Notes: a model not told the origin generated them from the letters alone. A DNA stretch of 64,000 nucleotides from Akkermansiaceae bacterium (GCA_905182475.1 CAJJBR010000003.1:1-64000), one strand, 5' to 3'; counted from the stretch's first letter, positions 47,061-56,874 are shown. A program made the numbers and translations.

Positions 47061-47468
47061 TCATTGCCACATCCAGTTCATCACTACCTCGATCTCCGGG
47101 TGGAGGGAGTGGTGGACGGGGCAGCCGAGGGCGGCGCCTTCGAGGAGTTTGCGCTCTGGGTGGTCTGCGGGGAGAGGCATGTTGAGGTCGACCTCAAGGC
47201 GGCTGATGCGGCGGGGAGTATCGGTGGACATGTGTTTGCGGACTTTTACGTCCATGCCTTCGAGGGAGAGCTCTTTCCTATCCGCGACGATTCCCATGAC
47301 CGTGGCCATGCAGCAGCCGAGGCCGGTGGCGACAAGGTCGGTTGGGGAAAAGGCTTCGCCGCGCCCGTTGTTGTCCACGGGAGCATCTGTCTGGATGGTG
47401 TTGCCGGAGGGCTGGTGGGTGGCGGCGCAGCGGAGGCCGCCCTGGTATTTAATAACTATGGAGACCAT
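47061..47468 (-). CDS. OsmC-family peroxide-detoxifying protein
   Basis: A 135-residue protein of the OsmC/Ohr superfamily. The two conserved cysteine sites are ATGLGCCMATV (Cys52 or Cys53) and ALGCPVHHSL (Cys116), which in Ohr/OsmC form the thiol pair that reduces organic hydroperoxides. It is of the short YhfA-like kind. The start ATG at 47468 gives MVSIVIKYQGG; upstream open codons belong to the kinase gene end. It lies 7 bp after the kinase stop on the same strand. Confidence 0.85.
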   Translation of the reverse strand: MVSIVIKYQGGLRCAATHQPSGNTIQTDAPVDNNGRGEAFSPTDLVATGLGCCMATVMGIVADRKELSLEGMDVKVRKHMSTDTPRRISRLEVDLNMPLPADHPERKLLEGAALGCPVHHSLHPEIEVVMNWMWQ

Positions 47469-47475
47469 GGGGATG

Positions 47476-50046
47476 TTATTCGGTGGGTGGTTCTTCGGAT
47501 GACTCGGTTTCGGTGGCGGGATCGATTTTCGCAAGAACGACGCGGAAGCCGTAATATGCGCCGTGGAAGCTGGAGGGGACGGGGTTGCGCCAACCGGTGA
47601 GTAGGTTTTCTTTCAGGAATGTATTCCAGCCGCCGCCGCGCAGGATGCCGAGCGAGTTCGTGCCGATGGTGGACATGTCGTCGGAGACCCACTCGTGGAC
47701 GTTTCCGCTGAGATCCTTGATACCGAGTTCGCTGGGCGGGAAGGAACCGACGGGAGCCGTGCGCGGGAAGTCGTCGTTGTAGTCCACGATCACGCGGTCT
47801 GCGGAAATGCCGGGAAGCTCGGATGCGGATGTGTCGGCGTAGTTTGCGTGGGCGTTGGGCGGCGGCCATTTCGTTCCCCAGGAATAGAGGGTGGGCTTGT
47901 TCGCATCGCGCTGGCCGGGGGCGTCTCCGAGCTCGAAATCGAGACCGGCCATGCGGCTCCATTCGATATCCGTGGGAAGCCGGTAGTGGTGGGATGTTGC
48001 GATACGCTCTTCTTTCCGTTCCTTTTCCGTGAGCCAGTTGCAGAAGGCCTCTGCATCATTCCGTGAAACGTAGATCATAGGATGATCGGGTCCTTGTTCG
48101 AAATCCGGGCGGCGCGGGCGTTCGTAATTCGAACGGTTTACAAACATCTTGTAATCCCGGACGCGGGTTTCCCAAACCGATGCCATGAGGTCGGAGCCGA
48201 GCGGCACGAACTGCATTTCGATTCCGTTCTTCCACGGCTTTCCGAACACGACACCCTGGTTCTGCTCCAAGACGGCGGTGAGGGGGAGGTTTCCTCCCGC
48301 GTTGACCCGGGCGTTTATGGTGAGGGGCTTGTAACCTTCAAGGATAATGAGCAGCCGCACCGGCCCCGGCTTTACTTTCGGGATGAGCAGGGTGCCCGCT
48401 GTCGAGCCGACGGAGACCCCGTTCATATAGATATCCGCGCCGGGTGGATTGCTAACCAGTTGCACGCTTCCGTAGGTATATTCCCGGACGACGATGCGAA
48501 AGGGCTTCAGGCTCTCGCGGCGGGCGCGCTTGCTGAGTGCGGGATCGTTGAACGATTGCTCCACCCTGCCAAGAATCTCGTTGTCTCTAGTGAGGAATCC
48601 CTCGCGGATGCCCCCCGCGCGGATCCAGTCGGAAAAGGCGATAATTTCCGGTTTGGAGGCGAGGACGACTTCAGATTTCTTGCCGTTTTCGGAAATCTTT
48701 ATGAACTCGACGGATTTCGGCGAGCGCTTGGATGATTTCATGAAATCCTGCCACGTGAGTTTCGAAACGAAGCTCGAGGAGACGTGCTCCCCGCCCTCTG
48801 GCAGGTAGACAAGGTCGAGATGGTCTTCCCATTTCTCACCGGCGACGGGTGGGGAAAAATTCAGAAGCTCTCCGTAAAGCAGCATTGGATCCTTGACGGC
48901 CTCCTCGGTAAGGGTGGCGGTGACTACGAGTGAGCGGTAACCCTTTTTCCTGACGGTGTAGCTAAGCTCGGTGCCCACCTTCGCACGCATGATAGCGGTA
49001 GGTGTAATGCCAATCAAATTCCCTTCTTCTGAGAAAACCTCTGCGCCCTCAGGGATAGTCACGACCCGGAGCATACCTTCCGCTACGATGGCTCTCGGTG
49101 GTAGCGGTGCGTTCCATGGTAGCCAGTCGCCGTCCTTGATGCCCTCCCATGATGCCCATCCGGCGAAGCCGAGAAGGATGAGGGTCGTCGCCCAGATGGA
49201 CAGGCCGCTACGGCGGCGGCGTTTGCCGTGCTGGAGATTGTGGAGGGCGGCGGCAAGTTCACCTGCGGTGGAGATTTTGCGCTTGCTGATGCGTGGCTCG
49301 CACACCTCGCAGATAATGCGGTTCAGCTCTAGCCAGCGTTTCCGCTCAAGGCCAGTGGGCAGCTCGTCGGGCAGCTCTGGGAAATCGAGGCGGTCTTTCC
49401 CGGTGGCGATTTCGTAGAGGACTTTCCCCAAGGAATACACGTCCGCCTGCGCAGAGCCGGGGCCTTCCGGAGGAACGAAGCCCTCGGTGCCTACGAATGT
49501 CCGCTGGTCACGTGTGGCGACTAGGCCGATGTCCGCGAGCTTGGCCTTACCGTTTACGAAAATAACGTTCGATGGCTTCACATCGCGATGGGCGAGATCG
49601 CGCTCGTGGAGGTGGTTGAGCGCCTCGGAAAGCCGCACGCCCACATCGATACAAAGTCCGATTTCCAGGCGGACTCCTGCCTTGCCATCGGCGCGCAGGG
49701 TTTTTGCCTCGTACTCGATCGGGTTGATGTCCTGTCCGGCGTGGACGTCATCGCCCAGCTCCATCACGTAGTAGTAGAAAGACACGCCGTCTGGGCTGCG
49801 ACCGACATGGAGGATGTTCACCAGCCCCGGATGATCCCGGGAGATTGGCTCGAATTTTAGGATGCCCTCAAACTCGCGCTCGAAAGTCCGCTCGTCATCG
49901 AAGTCCTCGCGCCAGACCACTTTCACGGCTCGCATCGCGCCGGTGACCCCACGCGCCATCCATACTTCTCCGTACGAACCGCCGCCGATTTTTCGGAGGA
50001 CGTCGTGATCCGGGATATTCGGGTGGGTGCGGATTTTTTCGGCCAT
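47476..50046 (-). CDS. Ser/Thr protein kinase with PEGA and FGE-sulfatase-like domains
   Basis: An 856-residue membrane protein. Residues 13-270 form a Hanks-type kinase with the glycine loop GGGSYGEVW, Lys42, HRDVKPSN (Asp155) and a DIG instead of DFG at 172-174. One membrane helix follows near residues 285-300. PEGA-type beta domains follow (SEEGNLIGITPTAI; SNPPGADIYMNGVSVGST). The C-terminal 250 residues resemble the formylglycine-generating-enzyme fold (AEAFCNWLTEKE, LSGNVHEWVSDD, GFRVVL). Such kinases sense the cell exterior; the FGE-like domain is mostly a ligand-binding module in these proteins. An ECF-type sigma factor gene lies upstream. Confidence 0.92.
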   Translation of the reverse strand: MAEKIRTHPNIPDHDVLRKIGGGSYGEVWMARGVTGAMRAVKVVWREDFDDERTFEREFEGILKFEPISRDHPGLVNILHVGRSPDGVSFYYYVMELGDDVHAGQDINPIEYEAKTLRADGKAGVRLEIGLCIDVGVRLSEALNHLHERDLAHRDVKPSNVIFVNGKAKLADIGLVATRDQRTFVGTEGFVPPEGPGSAQADVYSLGKVLYEIATGKDRLDFPELPDELPTGLERKRWLELNRIICEVCEPRISKRKISTAGELAAALHNLQHGKRRRRSGLSIWATTLILLGFAGWASWEGIKDGDWLPWNAPLPPRAIVAEGMLRVVTIPEGAEVFSEEGNLIGITPTAIMRAKVGTELSYTVRKKGYRSLVVTATLTEEAVKDPMLLYGELLNFSPPVAGEKWEDHLDLVYLPEGGEHVSSSFVSKLTWQDFMKSSKRSPKSVEFIKISENGKKSEVVLASKPEIIAFSDWIRAGGIREGFLTRDNEILGRVEQSFNDPALSKRARRESLKPFRIVVREYTYGSVQLVSNPPGADIYMNGVSVGSTAGTLLIPKVKPGPVRLLIILEGYKPLTINARVNAGGNLPLTAVLEQNQGVVFGKPWKNGIEMQFVPLGSDLMASVWETRVRDYKMFVNRSNYERPRRPDFEQGPDHPMIYVSRNDAEAFCNWLTEKERKEERIATSHHYRLPTDIEWSRMAGLDFELGDAPGQRDANKPTLYSWGTKWPPPNAHANYADTSASELPGISADRVIVDYNDDFPRTAPVGSFPPSELGIKDLSGNVHEWVSDDMSTIGTNSLGILRGGGWNTFLKENLLTGWRNPVPSSFHGAYYGFRVVLAKIDPATETESSEEPPTE

Positions 50047-50158
50047 TACGGGGAAGAAACTTTAAACTTTAAATTTTAAACTCCAAGGAAGAGAAGATTT
50101 GGAGGTGTGGGCAGGACTGGTTTCAGCGAGTCTTTTTTGAGATTAGAAATTTAAAGTT

Positions 50159-50824
50159 TCACTCCGTCTCGTCTTCGAGTTTCGCTAGTTCCTTTTTCAA
50201 AACGGAACCCACGCGATGTTTTGCGAGATAGACTTGCGCCATGCTGACGTTGAGTTTGTCCTGTACCTTCTTCGCATCCCATTGCCGGACTACGTAGTAG
50301 TCGAAAATTTGGTATTGCTTCGGGGAAACTTGCGACTTCACCCGGGCAAGCGCCGCATCGGCGATGCCCTTTTTCCACTCCAAGTTCCACAAGCGTTCGA
50401 GCACGTCGCCATTGGGATCCTCGATGCGGTCGATCACGGCGGTCTTACGTTCGTCGCCCCAGTCGCCAGTGTTCATCGCGGTGTCCTTCTTGCGCTTGCG
50501 GAATTGGTCGTTGATGCGCCAGCGGGTCATGTTCATCAGCCAGGTTTTGAAGGAGCCTTGGTCGGGATCGTAGAGCTTCTTTTTACTCTGTTTTGCGATG
50601 GAAAGGATGGTTTCCTGGACGCAATCAAAAGCTTCCTCGGGGCGCAGCCCGGCGCGGATGGCCACGGAATAGATCAGCCGCCAGTAGGTTTGGTAGAACT
50701 CGTCCCAGGTCTTCTGGTCTTCCCAATTGTCTAGTCTGGCGATCAGGCTTTTCCGCGTTTTGGCGTAGGCCTGGGCAATTACCGCGTCCTTTTGCTTGGG
50801 TTTTTCATCTTCTTCATCGGACAT
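50159..50824 (-). CDS. ECF-type sigma-70 factor linked to the kinase
   Basis: The product has 221 residues. Region 2 is visible as WDEFYQTYWRLIYSVA and the EAFDCVQETILSI core motif, and region 4 as KQYQIFDYYVVRQWDAKKVQDKL with SMAQVYLAKHRVG. This is the kinase-associated kind of ECF sigma factor found in Planctomycetes and Verrucomicrobia (ECF43-like), in which phosphorylation by the neighbouring kinase is thought to control the factor. The kinase gene follows after 112 bp on the same strand. That space contains ACTTTAAA AT-rich motifs. Confidence 0.88.
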   Translation of the reverse strand: MSDEEDEKPKQKDAVIAQAYAKTRKSLIARLDNWEDQKTWDEFYQTYWRLIYSVAIRAGLRPEEAFDCVQETILSIAKQSKKKLYDPDQGSFKTWLMNMTRWRINDQFRKRKKDTAMNTGDWGDERKTAVIDRIEDPNGDVLERLWNLEWKKGIADAALARVKSQVSPKQYQIFDYYVVRQWDAKKVQDKLNVSMAQVYLAKHRVGSVLKKELAKLEDETE

Positions 50825-50884
50825 TGGCTTATGACTACCAGCTTAGGGGGGGCTTGTCTTTCCAGAAACTGTAAAATTTGACAG

Positions 50885-52243
50885 CTATGCGCCACTTCGC
50901 GGCGTCGAAATCCGACCCGAAACAGGCTCACGAAGCGCCTTGTCCCAGAAATACCTGCGGAAAATGACTTTTACTGCCGCCGTGAGGGGCACCGCCAGCA
51001 GCGCCCCGACAAATCCACCGAGGATCAGCGACCAGAACAGCATTGAGAAAATCACCGTCAGCGGATGCAGCCCCACGGAGTCGCCGACGATCTTGGGGGC
51101 GGTGACCAAGGAGTTGATCTGCTGGACTCCAGCGAAAATCAGCACCACGAAGCCGACATACGGCCAGGGCTCCAGATGGAAAGGAGCGTTACCTGTTTCG
51201 GCATGAAGATAAGCGATGATGCAGGCGGGGATCAGGCAGAGGATGTTTCCAATGTAGGGGATCACCCCGAGAATGGCCATGAACACGCCGATCAGAAGGG
51301 CGTAAGGAAGGTCGAAGAAAAACAGGGCAATACCGACCAGCACGCCGTCGATCGCGCCAACAAGCACCTGCCCGCGGAAGAAGGAAACGAGGTAGCCGTT
51401 GATTTCCTGCAGGGTACCGACGAGTTCCGTCTTGAAGCGGGAAGCTTTGAGCGGGACGTATTCGTGCCAGTGTTCGCGGATGGAAACGGAGTCTTTGAGG
51501 AAGAAAAATAGGTAAATCGGCACCATGATCATCCCCAGCACTAGGCCGAGGAAGCCTAACACTTTCGAGGAACCAGCACTAAGCCATTCAAGGATCTCGG
51601 TCTTGTATTTCACCAGCGCTTTCCCAATCCGGGTGCGCCAGAAAAACTCAAGCGACTCTGGCGCGGGAGCTCCGTTTGCGTAGGCAATTGCTTCTCCCGA
51701 CTCGGTGATCTCGGTAAGCAGCCAGCCTATGGGACCTTCACTGTATTCCTCCCTCAGATTGTGCAGGGAGCGGGCGAGGGCGGGTGAGAGGTCGCGTTTG
51801 GTTTCATCTTCCTTGCTCTCCTCGGATGTTTTTTCCGGAGTTGTCAGGTCGGCGGCTGTTTCTACCGTTTCCGCAGCGATGTCCTCCACGGATTCAATTA
51901 TCGGCTTCTCCGTAAAAATTTCGCGAAAAAACGTCCTTCCTCCCTGGATGGCAGGAAGCACCGCAGCCACCAGCAGAGTAATTGCCACCAGTGAGGCAAG
52001 AAACACCGTGATTACCGACCACAGCCGGCTCATCCCACGCTTTTCAAGAATGCGAACCACCGGATCCAGTAGGTATGCCACGATCCCCGCCACGATCAGT
52101 GGCACCAACACCGGCTGCAAGAAACCGAAAATTTGCCCCACCAGCCAAACTAGCCCGACAAGGAGGGAACCGAGTATCAGCATCGCAAGGCCGGTCGCCG
52201 CACTCCACAGGGTTTTTTGCTGGAATCTTGTCGGATACTTCAT
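50885..52243 (-). CDS. AI-2E (PerM/YdiK) family transporter
   Basis: A 452-residue membrane protein with about eight helices, including the conserved PYALLIGVFMAILGVIPYIGNI and GVQQINSLVTAPKIVGDSVGLHPL. Between helices 3 and 4 it has a long soluble Glu-rich loop (about residues 120-175). Members have been described as exporters of autoinducer-2 and as sodium/proton antiporters; the substrate here is unknown. The start ATG is at 52243. The 357 bp upstream hold no gene. Confidence 0.88.
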   Translation of the reverse strand: MKYPTRFQQKTLWSAATGLAMLILGSLLVGLVWLVGQIFGFLQPVLVPLIVAGIVAYLLDPVVRILEKRGMSRLWSVITVFLASLVAITLLVAAVLPAIQGGRTFFREIFTEKPIIESVEDIAAETVETAADLTTPEKTSEESKEDETKRDLSPALARSLHNLREEYSEGPIGWLLTEITESGEAIAYANGAPAPESLEFFWRTRIGKALVKYKTEILEWLSAGSSKVLGFLGLVLGMIMVPIYLFFFLKDSVSIREHWHEYVPLKASRFKTELVGTLQEINGYLVSFFRGQVLVGAIDGVLVGIALFFFDLPYALLIGVFMAILGVIPYIGNILCLIPACIIAYLHAETGNAPFHLEPWPYVGFVVLIFAGVQQINSLVTAPKIVGDSVGLHPLTVIFSMLFWSLILGGFVGALLAVPLTAAVKVIFRRYFWDKALREPVSGRISTPRSGA

Positions 52244-52519
52244 TCGCGTAAATTCCTAGCGAGAGAAAGGCTGGGGGACAATCTTTCTTATTTTGGGGAG
52301 GGAGGAACAGGGCGATCAACCTATGGCGAAAATTAGCTCAATTAAGGATTATTTAACCGCGAATGCACCCAAGGGGCATACCAAACGCCAATGGACGCGA
52401 ATCCCTTGTTTCAGGGGATAGGGATGGGTTGAATGAAGGATTCTCGTCATGCGTATCTGACGGAGCGTCTAAAAACGTAGGGTAGCCCCCCTCGATCATT
52501 CCTGCGGAAGGAAAAAGGT

Positions 52520-52584
52520 GTTTCCTAACCCTTTACGGAGAACTGGCACAGAAGACTCGGCTTGTGAAGAAGGGGTTGGGAAAC
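52520..52584 (-). terminator. Possible terminator hairpin for ppk1
   Basis: GTTTCCTAACCCTT at 52520-52533 pairs with AAGGGGTTGGGAAAC at 52570-52584 with one mismatch and one bulge. It lies just downstream of the ppk1 stop. The T-run is weak, so it may instead be an inverted repeat of another kind. The rest of the gap 52244-52600 shows nothing recognisable. Confidence 0.4.
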
Positions 52585-52600
52585 GCGCTTCTCCTTATTT

Positions 52601-54691
52601 CTACTCCTGCGGGACGTGTGGCTCGAAGGTCATGGCGCGCTCGTGCTCGCGGGCTTTGGCGGTGCGTTTGGCCTGTTGGTAGAAGTAGTCTTGGGCGCGG
52701 AAGGGCTTTTCGCCTTTCTTTGGGAGGTTTTTCCGTGAGGTGCCGTCCGGAAGGATGTGGTAGGCGTTCTGGTTGTCTTTGAAGAACGTTTCCAGGATGC
52801 GGATGAGGCGGCGCTTGATGGCTTTTTGCTCGATGGGAACCAATAGCTCCACGCGTTTTTCTAGGTTGCGAGTCATCCAGTCTGCGGAGGAGATGTAGAC
52901 TTGTGGGTCGCCGCCTTGGTGGAAGTAGAAGAGGCGGGCGTGCTCTAGGAATCGATCGATGACGGAGACGACTTCGATGTTCTTGGAGAATTTCTCACCG
53001 GGGATGAGACAGCAGATTCCGCGGACGTTGAGCAGGACTTCTACTCCGGCTTCCGAGGCGGTGTAGAGGGCGGCGATGATTTCAGGATCTTGGAGGGAGT
53101 TGGTTTTTGCTGTAATTTTTGCAGGGAGGCCTTGTTTGGCGCGTTCCGTCTCGCCGGCGATGAGGTCGAGAAGGCGGGGCTTCATCGCGGAGGGAGCGGG
53201 AATGAGGCGCTGGAAGCGGAGGAGCTTGGAGCGGCCAGTGACGGCGTTGAAGAGGAGGGAGGCGTCGTTTCCATACTCCGCCTTGCAGGTGAGGTAGGAG
53301 AGGTCGGTGTAGAGACGGGAAGTGGTCTCGTTGTAATTTCCCGTGCCGAGGTGGACGTAGCGGCGGATGTGGCCGGACTCGCGGCGGAGGATAAGGCAGA
53401 TCTTGGCGTGGGTTTTGAGGTTTTTTACCCCGTAAACGATCTGTGCGCCGGCGCGCTGGAGTTCGTCGGCCCGGGTGAGGTTGCGGGCTTCGTCGAAGCG
53501 GGCTTTTAGCTCTACCAAGGCGGTGACGTGTTTGCCGTTTTCCGCAGCCTTGATAAGTGCATCGATGATGCGGGACCGGCTGGCGGTGCGGTAAAGGATC
53601 TGCTTGATGGCGATGACATCTGGATCCACGGCGGCCTCCTCGATCAGGCGGATAACGGGATCGAAGGATTCGTAGGGGTGGAAGAGGAGGACGTCGCGCG
53701 AGGCGATGGTCTCGAACATCGATTCGCCTGGGGTGATGGCGGGGCTGCTCTGGGCGGGCCAGTCTTCGTCGCGGAGGTGGTCGAAGTCCTGGAGGAAGGC
53801 GAGCTCCATGAAGGAGGAAAGGCCGAGTGGGCCGTCGTGGCGGTAGATTTCCTGGGAGGTGGAGGAGGTGACCGCCTTGATCATGCTGGAAAGGTCGCGG
53901 CGGGCGTCCGAGCGGATTTCGAGCCGGACGGTATCGGCGAAACGCCGGGCGGTAAGGACGTCTTCCATTTCGTCTGCGAGGTCGGTGGCGTCATCTTCTT
54001 CGACGGCGATGTCACCGTTTCGCGTGACGCGGAAGGCGGTGGTGGCGGTGATGTCTTCACCTGGGAAAAGGCGATCCGCGTAGTCTGCGACAAGATCCTC
54101 GATGAGGATGAAGGCGTGCGTTCCATCTTCCGTGGTGACTGCGATGCGGCGGGGCAGGTTCTCGTGGATGGGGATGAGGACGTGCCGGTTGGTTTTGTCG
54201 GCGGGATCGAATAGGCGGCAGGCGAGGACGATGTGGAGCGCGGGGACTGAGGGAGGTGTCGAGTTTGGATCGACGGCCAATGGTGTCAGAAGCGGGGAGA
54301 TGCTATCCTCGAAAACGGCGGAGGCCTGTGCACGCTGCTGGTCGGTAAGCTGATGGGCGGCAAGGAGTACGATGCCCTTCTGTGCGAGCGCTGGGATGAG
54401 TGTGTGATTGAGGAGCTCGTATTGATCGGCGTTCATCTGCAAGACCCGCTCGCGGATGGCGGCGAGGTTACGGACGGGTGTGAAGCCGGAATTGTCTCGG
54501 GTCTTCCTGCCGCTGCGGCGCTGCAACATGAGAGAGCCGACTCGAACTTGGAAAAACTCGTCCATGTTGGATGCGGAAATGGCGAGGAATTTGACTCGTT
54601 CGAGCAAGGGCAGTTTTTCACCAAGGGCTTGGTCAAGGACGCGCTGGTTGAATTCGAGCCAGGAGAGTTCGCGGTTGTGGTATTTGGGCAT
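52601..54691 (-). CDS. ppk1: Polyphosphate kinase 1
   Basis: This 696-residue enzyme follows PPK1 throughout: N-terminal NRELSWLEFNQRVLDQA, the central LFHPYESFDPVIRLIEEAA, and the PLD-like domains with RRYVHLGTGNYNETTSRLYTD, where the histidine is autophosphorylated, and HQGGDPQVYISSADWMTRNL. It makes polyphosphate from ATP reversibly. The length is normal. It forms a cluster with an exopolyphosphatase and a PPK2, separated by a toxin-antitoxin pair. Confidence 0.96.
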   Translation of the reverse strand: MPKYHNRELSWLEFNQRVLDQALGEKLPLLERVKFLAISASNMDEFFQVRVGSLMLQRRSGRKTRDNSGFTPVRNLAAIRERVLQMNADQYELLNHTLIPALAQKGIVLLAAHQLTDQQRAQASAVFEDSISPLLTPLAVDPNSTPPSVPALHIVLACRLFDPADKTNRHVLIPIHENLPRRIAVTTEDGTHAFILIEDLVADYADRLFPGEDITATTAFRVTRNGDIAVEEDDATDLADEMEDVLTARRFADTVRLEIRSDARRDLSSMIKAVTSSTSQEIYRHDGPLGLSSFMELAFLQDFDHLRDEDWPAQSSPAITPGESMFETIASRDVLLFHPYESFDPVIRLIEEAAVDPDVIAIKQILYRTASRSRIIDALIKAAENGKHVTALVELKARFDEARNLTRADELQRAGAQIVYGVKNLKTHAKICLILRRESGHIRRYVHLGTGNYNETTSRLYTDLSYLTCKAEYGNDASLLFNAVTGRSKLLRFQRLIPAPSAMKPRLLDLIAGETERAKQGLPAKITAKTNSLQDPEIIAALYTASEAGVEVLLNVRGICCLIPGEKFSKNIEVVSVIDRFLEHARLFYFHQGGDPQVYISSADWMTRNLEKRVELLVPIEQKAIKRRLIRILETFFKDNQNAYHILPDGTSRKNLPKKGEKPFRAQDYFYQQAKRTAKAREHERAMTFEPHVPQE

Positions 54692-54730
54692 GGGGAAGAA
54701 GTGGCTAGTGCCGAGTGATCAGTGGAAGAT

Positions 54731-55024
54731 TTAGATACGGGATTTCCAGTATCCGGGGCGGCGGGAGGTGTGGGCGACGGCGAGGATCGTGACGCGATCT
54801 GAGTTCGGCGCGTGATTGTTAAAAATTTGGTATGGGAAGCGGCTTAGGCGGAAGCCATGAAGATTTTCCCCGGATTTTTTATAGCGTAGCGGGTCTGAGG
54901 GAATTTCGGAAAGGGAGCGCTCTATTGCCTGGACAAATTTCTCGCCGAGGCCGAAGACGTTCTCCGAATAGACAGCGGAAGCATGATATTCCACCAAGGC
55001 TTCGTCATGAAACTCGGTGTTCAT
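54731..55024 (-). CDS. RelE/ParE-family toxin
   Basis: The product has 97 residues and a typical ParE/RelE sequence: EFHDEALVEYHASAVYSENV at the start, then LRYKKSGENLHGFRLSRFPY and ILAVAHTSRRPGYW at the end. The start ATG at 55024 overlaps the antitoxin stop by one base (TGATG). The target, mRNA or gyrase, cannot be told from sequence. It sits between ppk1 and the exopolyphosphatase gene on the same strand. Confidence 0.88.
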   Translation of the reverse strand: MNTEFHDEALVEYHASAVYSENVFGLGEKFVQAIERSLSEIPSDPLRYKKSGENLHGFRLSRFPYQIFNNHAPNSDRVTILAVAHTSRRPGYWKSRI

Positions 55025-55254
55025 CAAATTTCCGAGAGAGCCTGGCGAATCCGGCGGTGTGCTTCTTCCGCAGGGATGAGCTTGGATTTTCCCGAACGCA
55101 CGTCTTCCATGCGCCGTTCGCATTCGGCGACCCATGAGTCAGTCCATTCCTGATCGGGTTCACTCTGTTCGAGAATGCTCTCCACTAGTTCGTCGCGTTC
55201 CTCCGGAGCGAGACGCAGGGCTGCTTCCACAAGTTGTTTCACGGCGGCGGTCAT
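55024..55254 (-). CDS. Addiction-module antitoxin
   Basis: The product has 76 residues of the putative addiction module component type: AALRLAPEERDELVESIL at the start, then an acidic middle and IPAEEAHRRIRQAL at the end. It precedes the toxin gene with a one-base overlap of stop and start. It is not closely similar to the antitoxin at 29341, so the window has two separate toxin-antitoxin pairs. Confidence 0.85.
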   Translation of the reverse strand: MTAAVKQLVEAALRLAPEERDELVESILEQSEPDQEWTDSWVAECERRMEDVRSGKSKLIPAEEAHRRIRQALSEI

Positions 55255-55290
55255 GCTTTACTTATAGGGGATACGGGATTTATTTCAAGA

Positions 55291-56874
55291 TCAGTTATCC
55301 TCTTCAATGGTGACGGTGAGGCCGAAGACTTGCTCGAAAAGATCTGCTTTGGAGTTCATGGCGAGGCGTTCGATGGCGGTGTCTTCGAGGCCGGGAAGGC
55401 GGATTTTGAGGCGGCTTGCGGTGCGGGTGATTTCGATTTTCGAAACGCGCTGGGCGTGGGTGCGCTCGAGGGCGTCCGCCACGCGGAGGATGGCGGCGAG
55501 TTTGCAGACGCGGATACGATCCTCGGTGCTAAGCGCAGCGTAAGAGGCGTGATCGAGGCGTGGGCCGGAGTGCCGGTGGTAGCGCGAAACGAGGGCGACG
55601 ATGGTGACGTCCACCCGGTCGAGTCCGAAAATTTCTGAGTTGAGGATGATGTATTCCGAGTGCTTGTGGTGGGCGCGCGGGCTGACGTAGGTGCCGACCT
55701 CGTGGAGGATGGCGGCGACCTGGAGGAGCAGCGCGTCGTGCTCGGTGAGATGGTGGAGATCCTGGAGGTTTTTGAGGAAATGCTCGCAGAGTTTCCCGAC
55801 ATGCTCGCCATGGCCGGAGTCCGATTGGTAGCGCTCTGCGAGGATACGGGAGGAGCGGAGGACTTCCGCCGCGAAGGTATCGGTGAGTTCGCGGGAGGCG
55901 AGGAGGTCGTGGAGGAGTCCCTGCTCGTATTCGCTGACCGGGATGTGCACTTCCTTGAGCTGGAGGATCTCGGCGATGGCCAGGTTGATTTCCAAAGAAG
56001 GGATCAGCGCCTCTGCCGTCTGGTAGTCGAGCTGGAAACGTTTGACGGCTTCGAGATCGGTGAGGCTGGCGGTTTCCGAGGTGAAATTCTGAAGTTTTTT
56101 CAGGGAGCAGGCCTCGTTGTTTTTCGTAACGAAGCTGGCGACCGATTGAATTTCGTATCCGATGAGAACCAGTCCCTCAATGGAGACATCCGAATAGTCG
56201 AAACGGAGCTGTGAAAGGTTTCCGGAGGCGTGCTCACGGATCACGCGGAGCAGGGACGGGCCTTCCGCCAGCGATGCCTCCACGGCCTCCCGAGTGCGGT
56301 GGGTGCCCATGCGGTAGCTGGTGTAGCGGGTGATGAGGCCCTCCTGGAAGAGGAGTGCGCGGGTGTTTCCCGGGCCGACGTGCACGACGAGGGCGGTGCG
56401 CTGGCTCATGGCCGGGAGATGCTGGATTCGGCGGCGCGTTTTCAGATAGATGAGGCGGGTCATTTCCCCGTCATCGATCATGGAAACAGGCAGGCCGCAG
56501 GCGATGCGGATCCGGTTGAGGACGGCCTCGTGGTTGGCCGCCTCGTGGAGGACGTTGGTGGCGACGGAGCGGGTGAAATTGTGGGGGTCGAGCCCCAGCT
56601 CAGAAAGCGTCTGCTGGTAGCCGCGAATGATGGAAACGATTCGCTCTGTGGTTGTGTTTGATACGACGTTTCCTCCAAATACGTCTTGCGCTAGCGGCGC
56701 GGGCTGCTCGAGGAAATCGATGGGGATGAGTGTTCCGTTTTCCCCCCGTTCTGCGATGACCATGGACACCGAGCTGGCACCGATATGAAGGGCTGTGACC
56801 AGCAACGAAGGGTCGGCAGTGGGAAAGGTCACGGGTTTCCGGGAAAGCACCATAGCCAGATGAGAAACCCGCAA
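55291..56874 (-). CDS. ppx: Ppx/GppA-type exopolyphosphatase
   Basis: The product has 527 residues. The N-terminal half is the actin-like Ppx/GppA domain (ALHIGASSVSMVIAE; RSVATNVLHEAANHEAVLNRI; VHVGPGNTRALLFQ). The C-terminal half is an HD-type domain (LLLQVAAILHEVGTYVSPRAHHKHSEYII) as in the full-length Ppx. It removes phosphate from the ends of polyphosphate or acts on pppGpp. The usual DLGSNS-type phosphate loop reads HIGASS, a mild change. The start ATG is at 56874; the true start may be at one of two later methionines. It is divergent from ppk2. Confidence 0.85.
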   Translation of the reverse strand: MRVSHLAMVLSRKPVTFPTADPSLLVTALHIGASSVSMVIAERGENGTLIPIDFLEQPAPLAQDVFGGNVVSNTTTERIVSIIRGYQQTLSELGLDPHNFTRSVATNVLHEAANHEAVLNRIRIACGLPVSMIDDGEMTRLIYLKTRRRIQHLPAMSQRTALVVHVGPGNTRALLFQEGLITRYTSYRMGTHRTREAVEASLAEGPSLLRVIREHASGNLSQLRFDYSDVSIEGLVLIGYEIQSVASFVTKNNEACSLKKLQNFTSETASLTDLEAVKRFQLDYQTAEALIPSLEINLAIAEILQLKEVHIPVSEYEQGLLHDLLASRELTDTFAAEVLRSSRILAERYQSDSGHGEHVGKLCEHFLKNLQDLHHLTEHDALLLQVAAILHEVGTYVSPRAHHKHSEYIILNSEIFGLDRVDVTIVALVSRYHRHSGPRLDHASYAALSTEDRIRVCKLAAILRVADALERTHAQRVSKIEITRTASRLKIRLPGLEDTAIERLAMNSKADLFEQVFGLTVTIEEDN

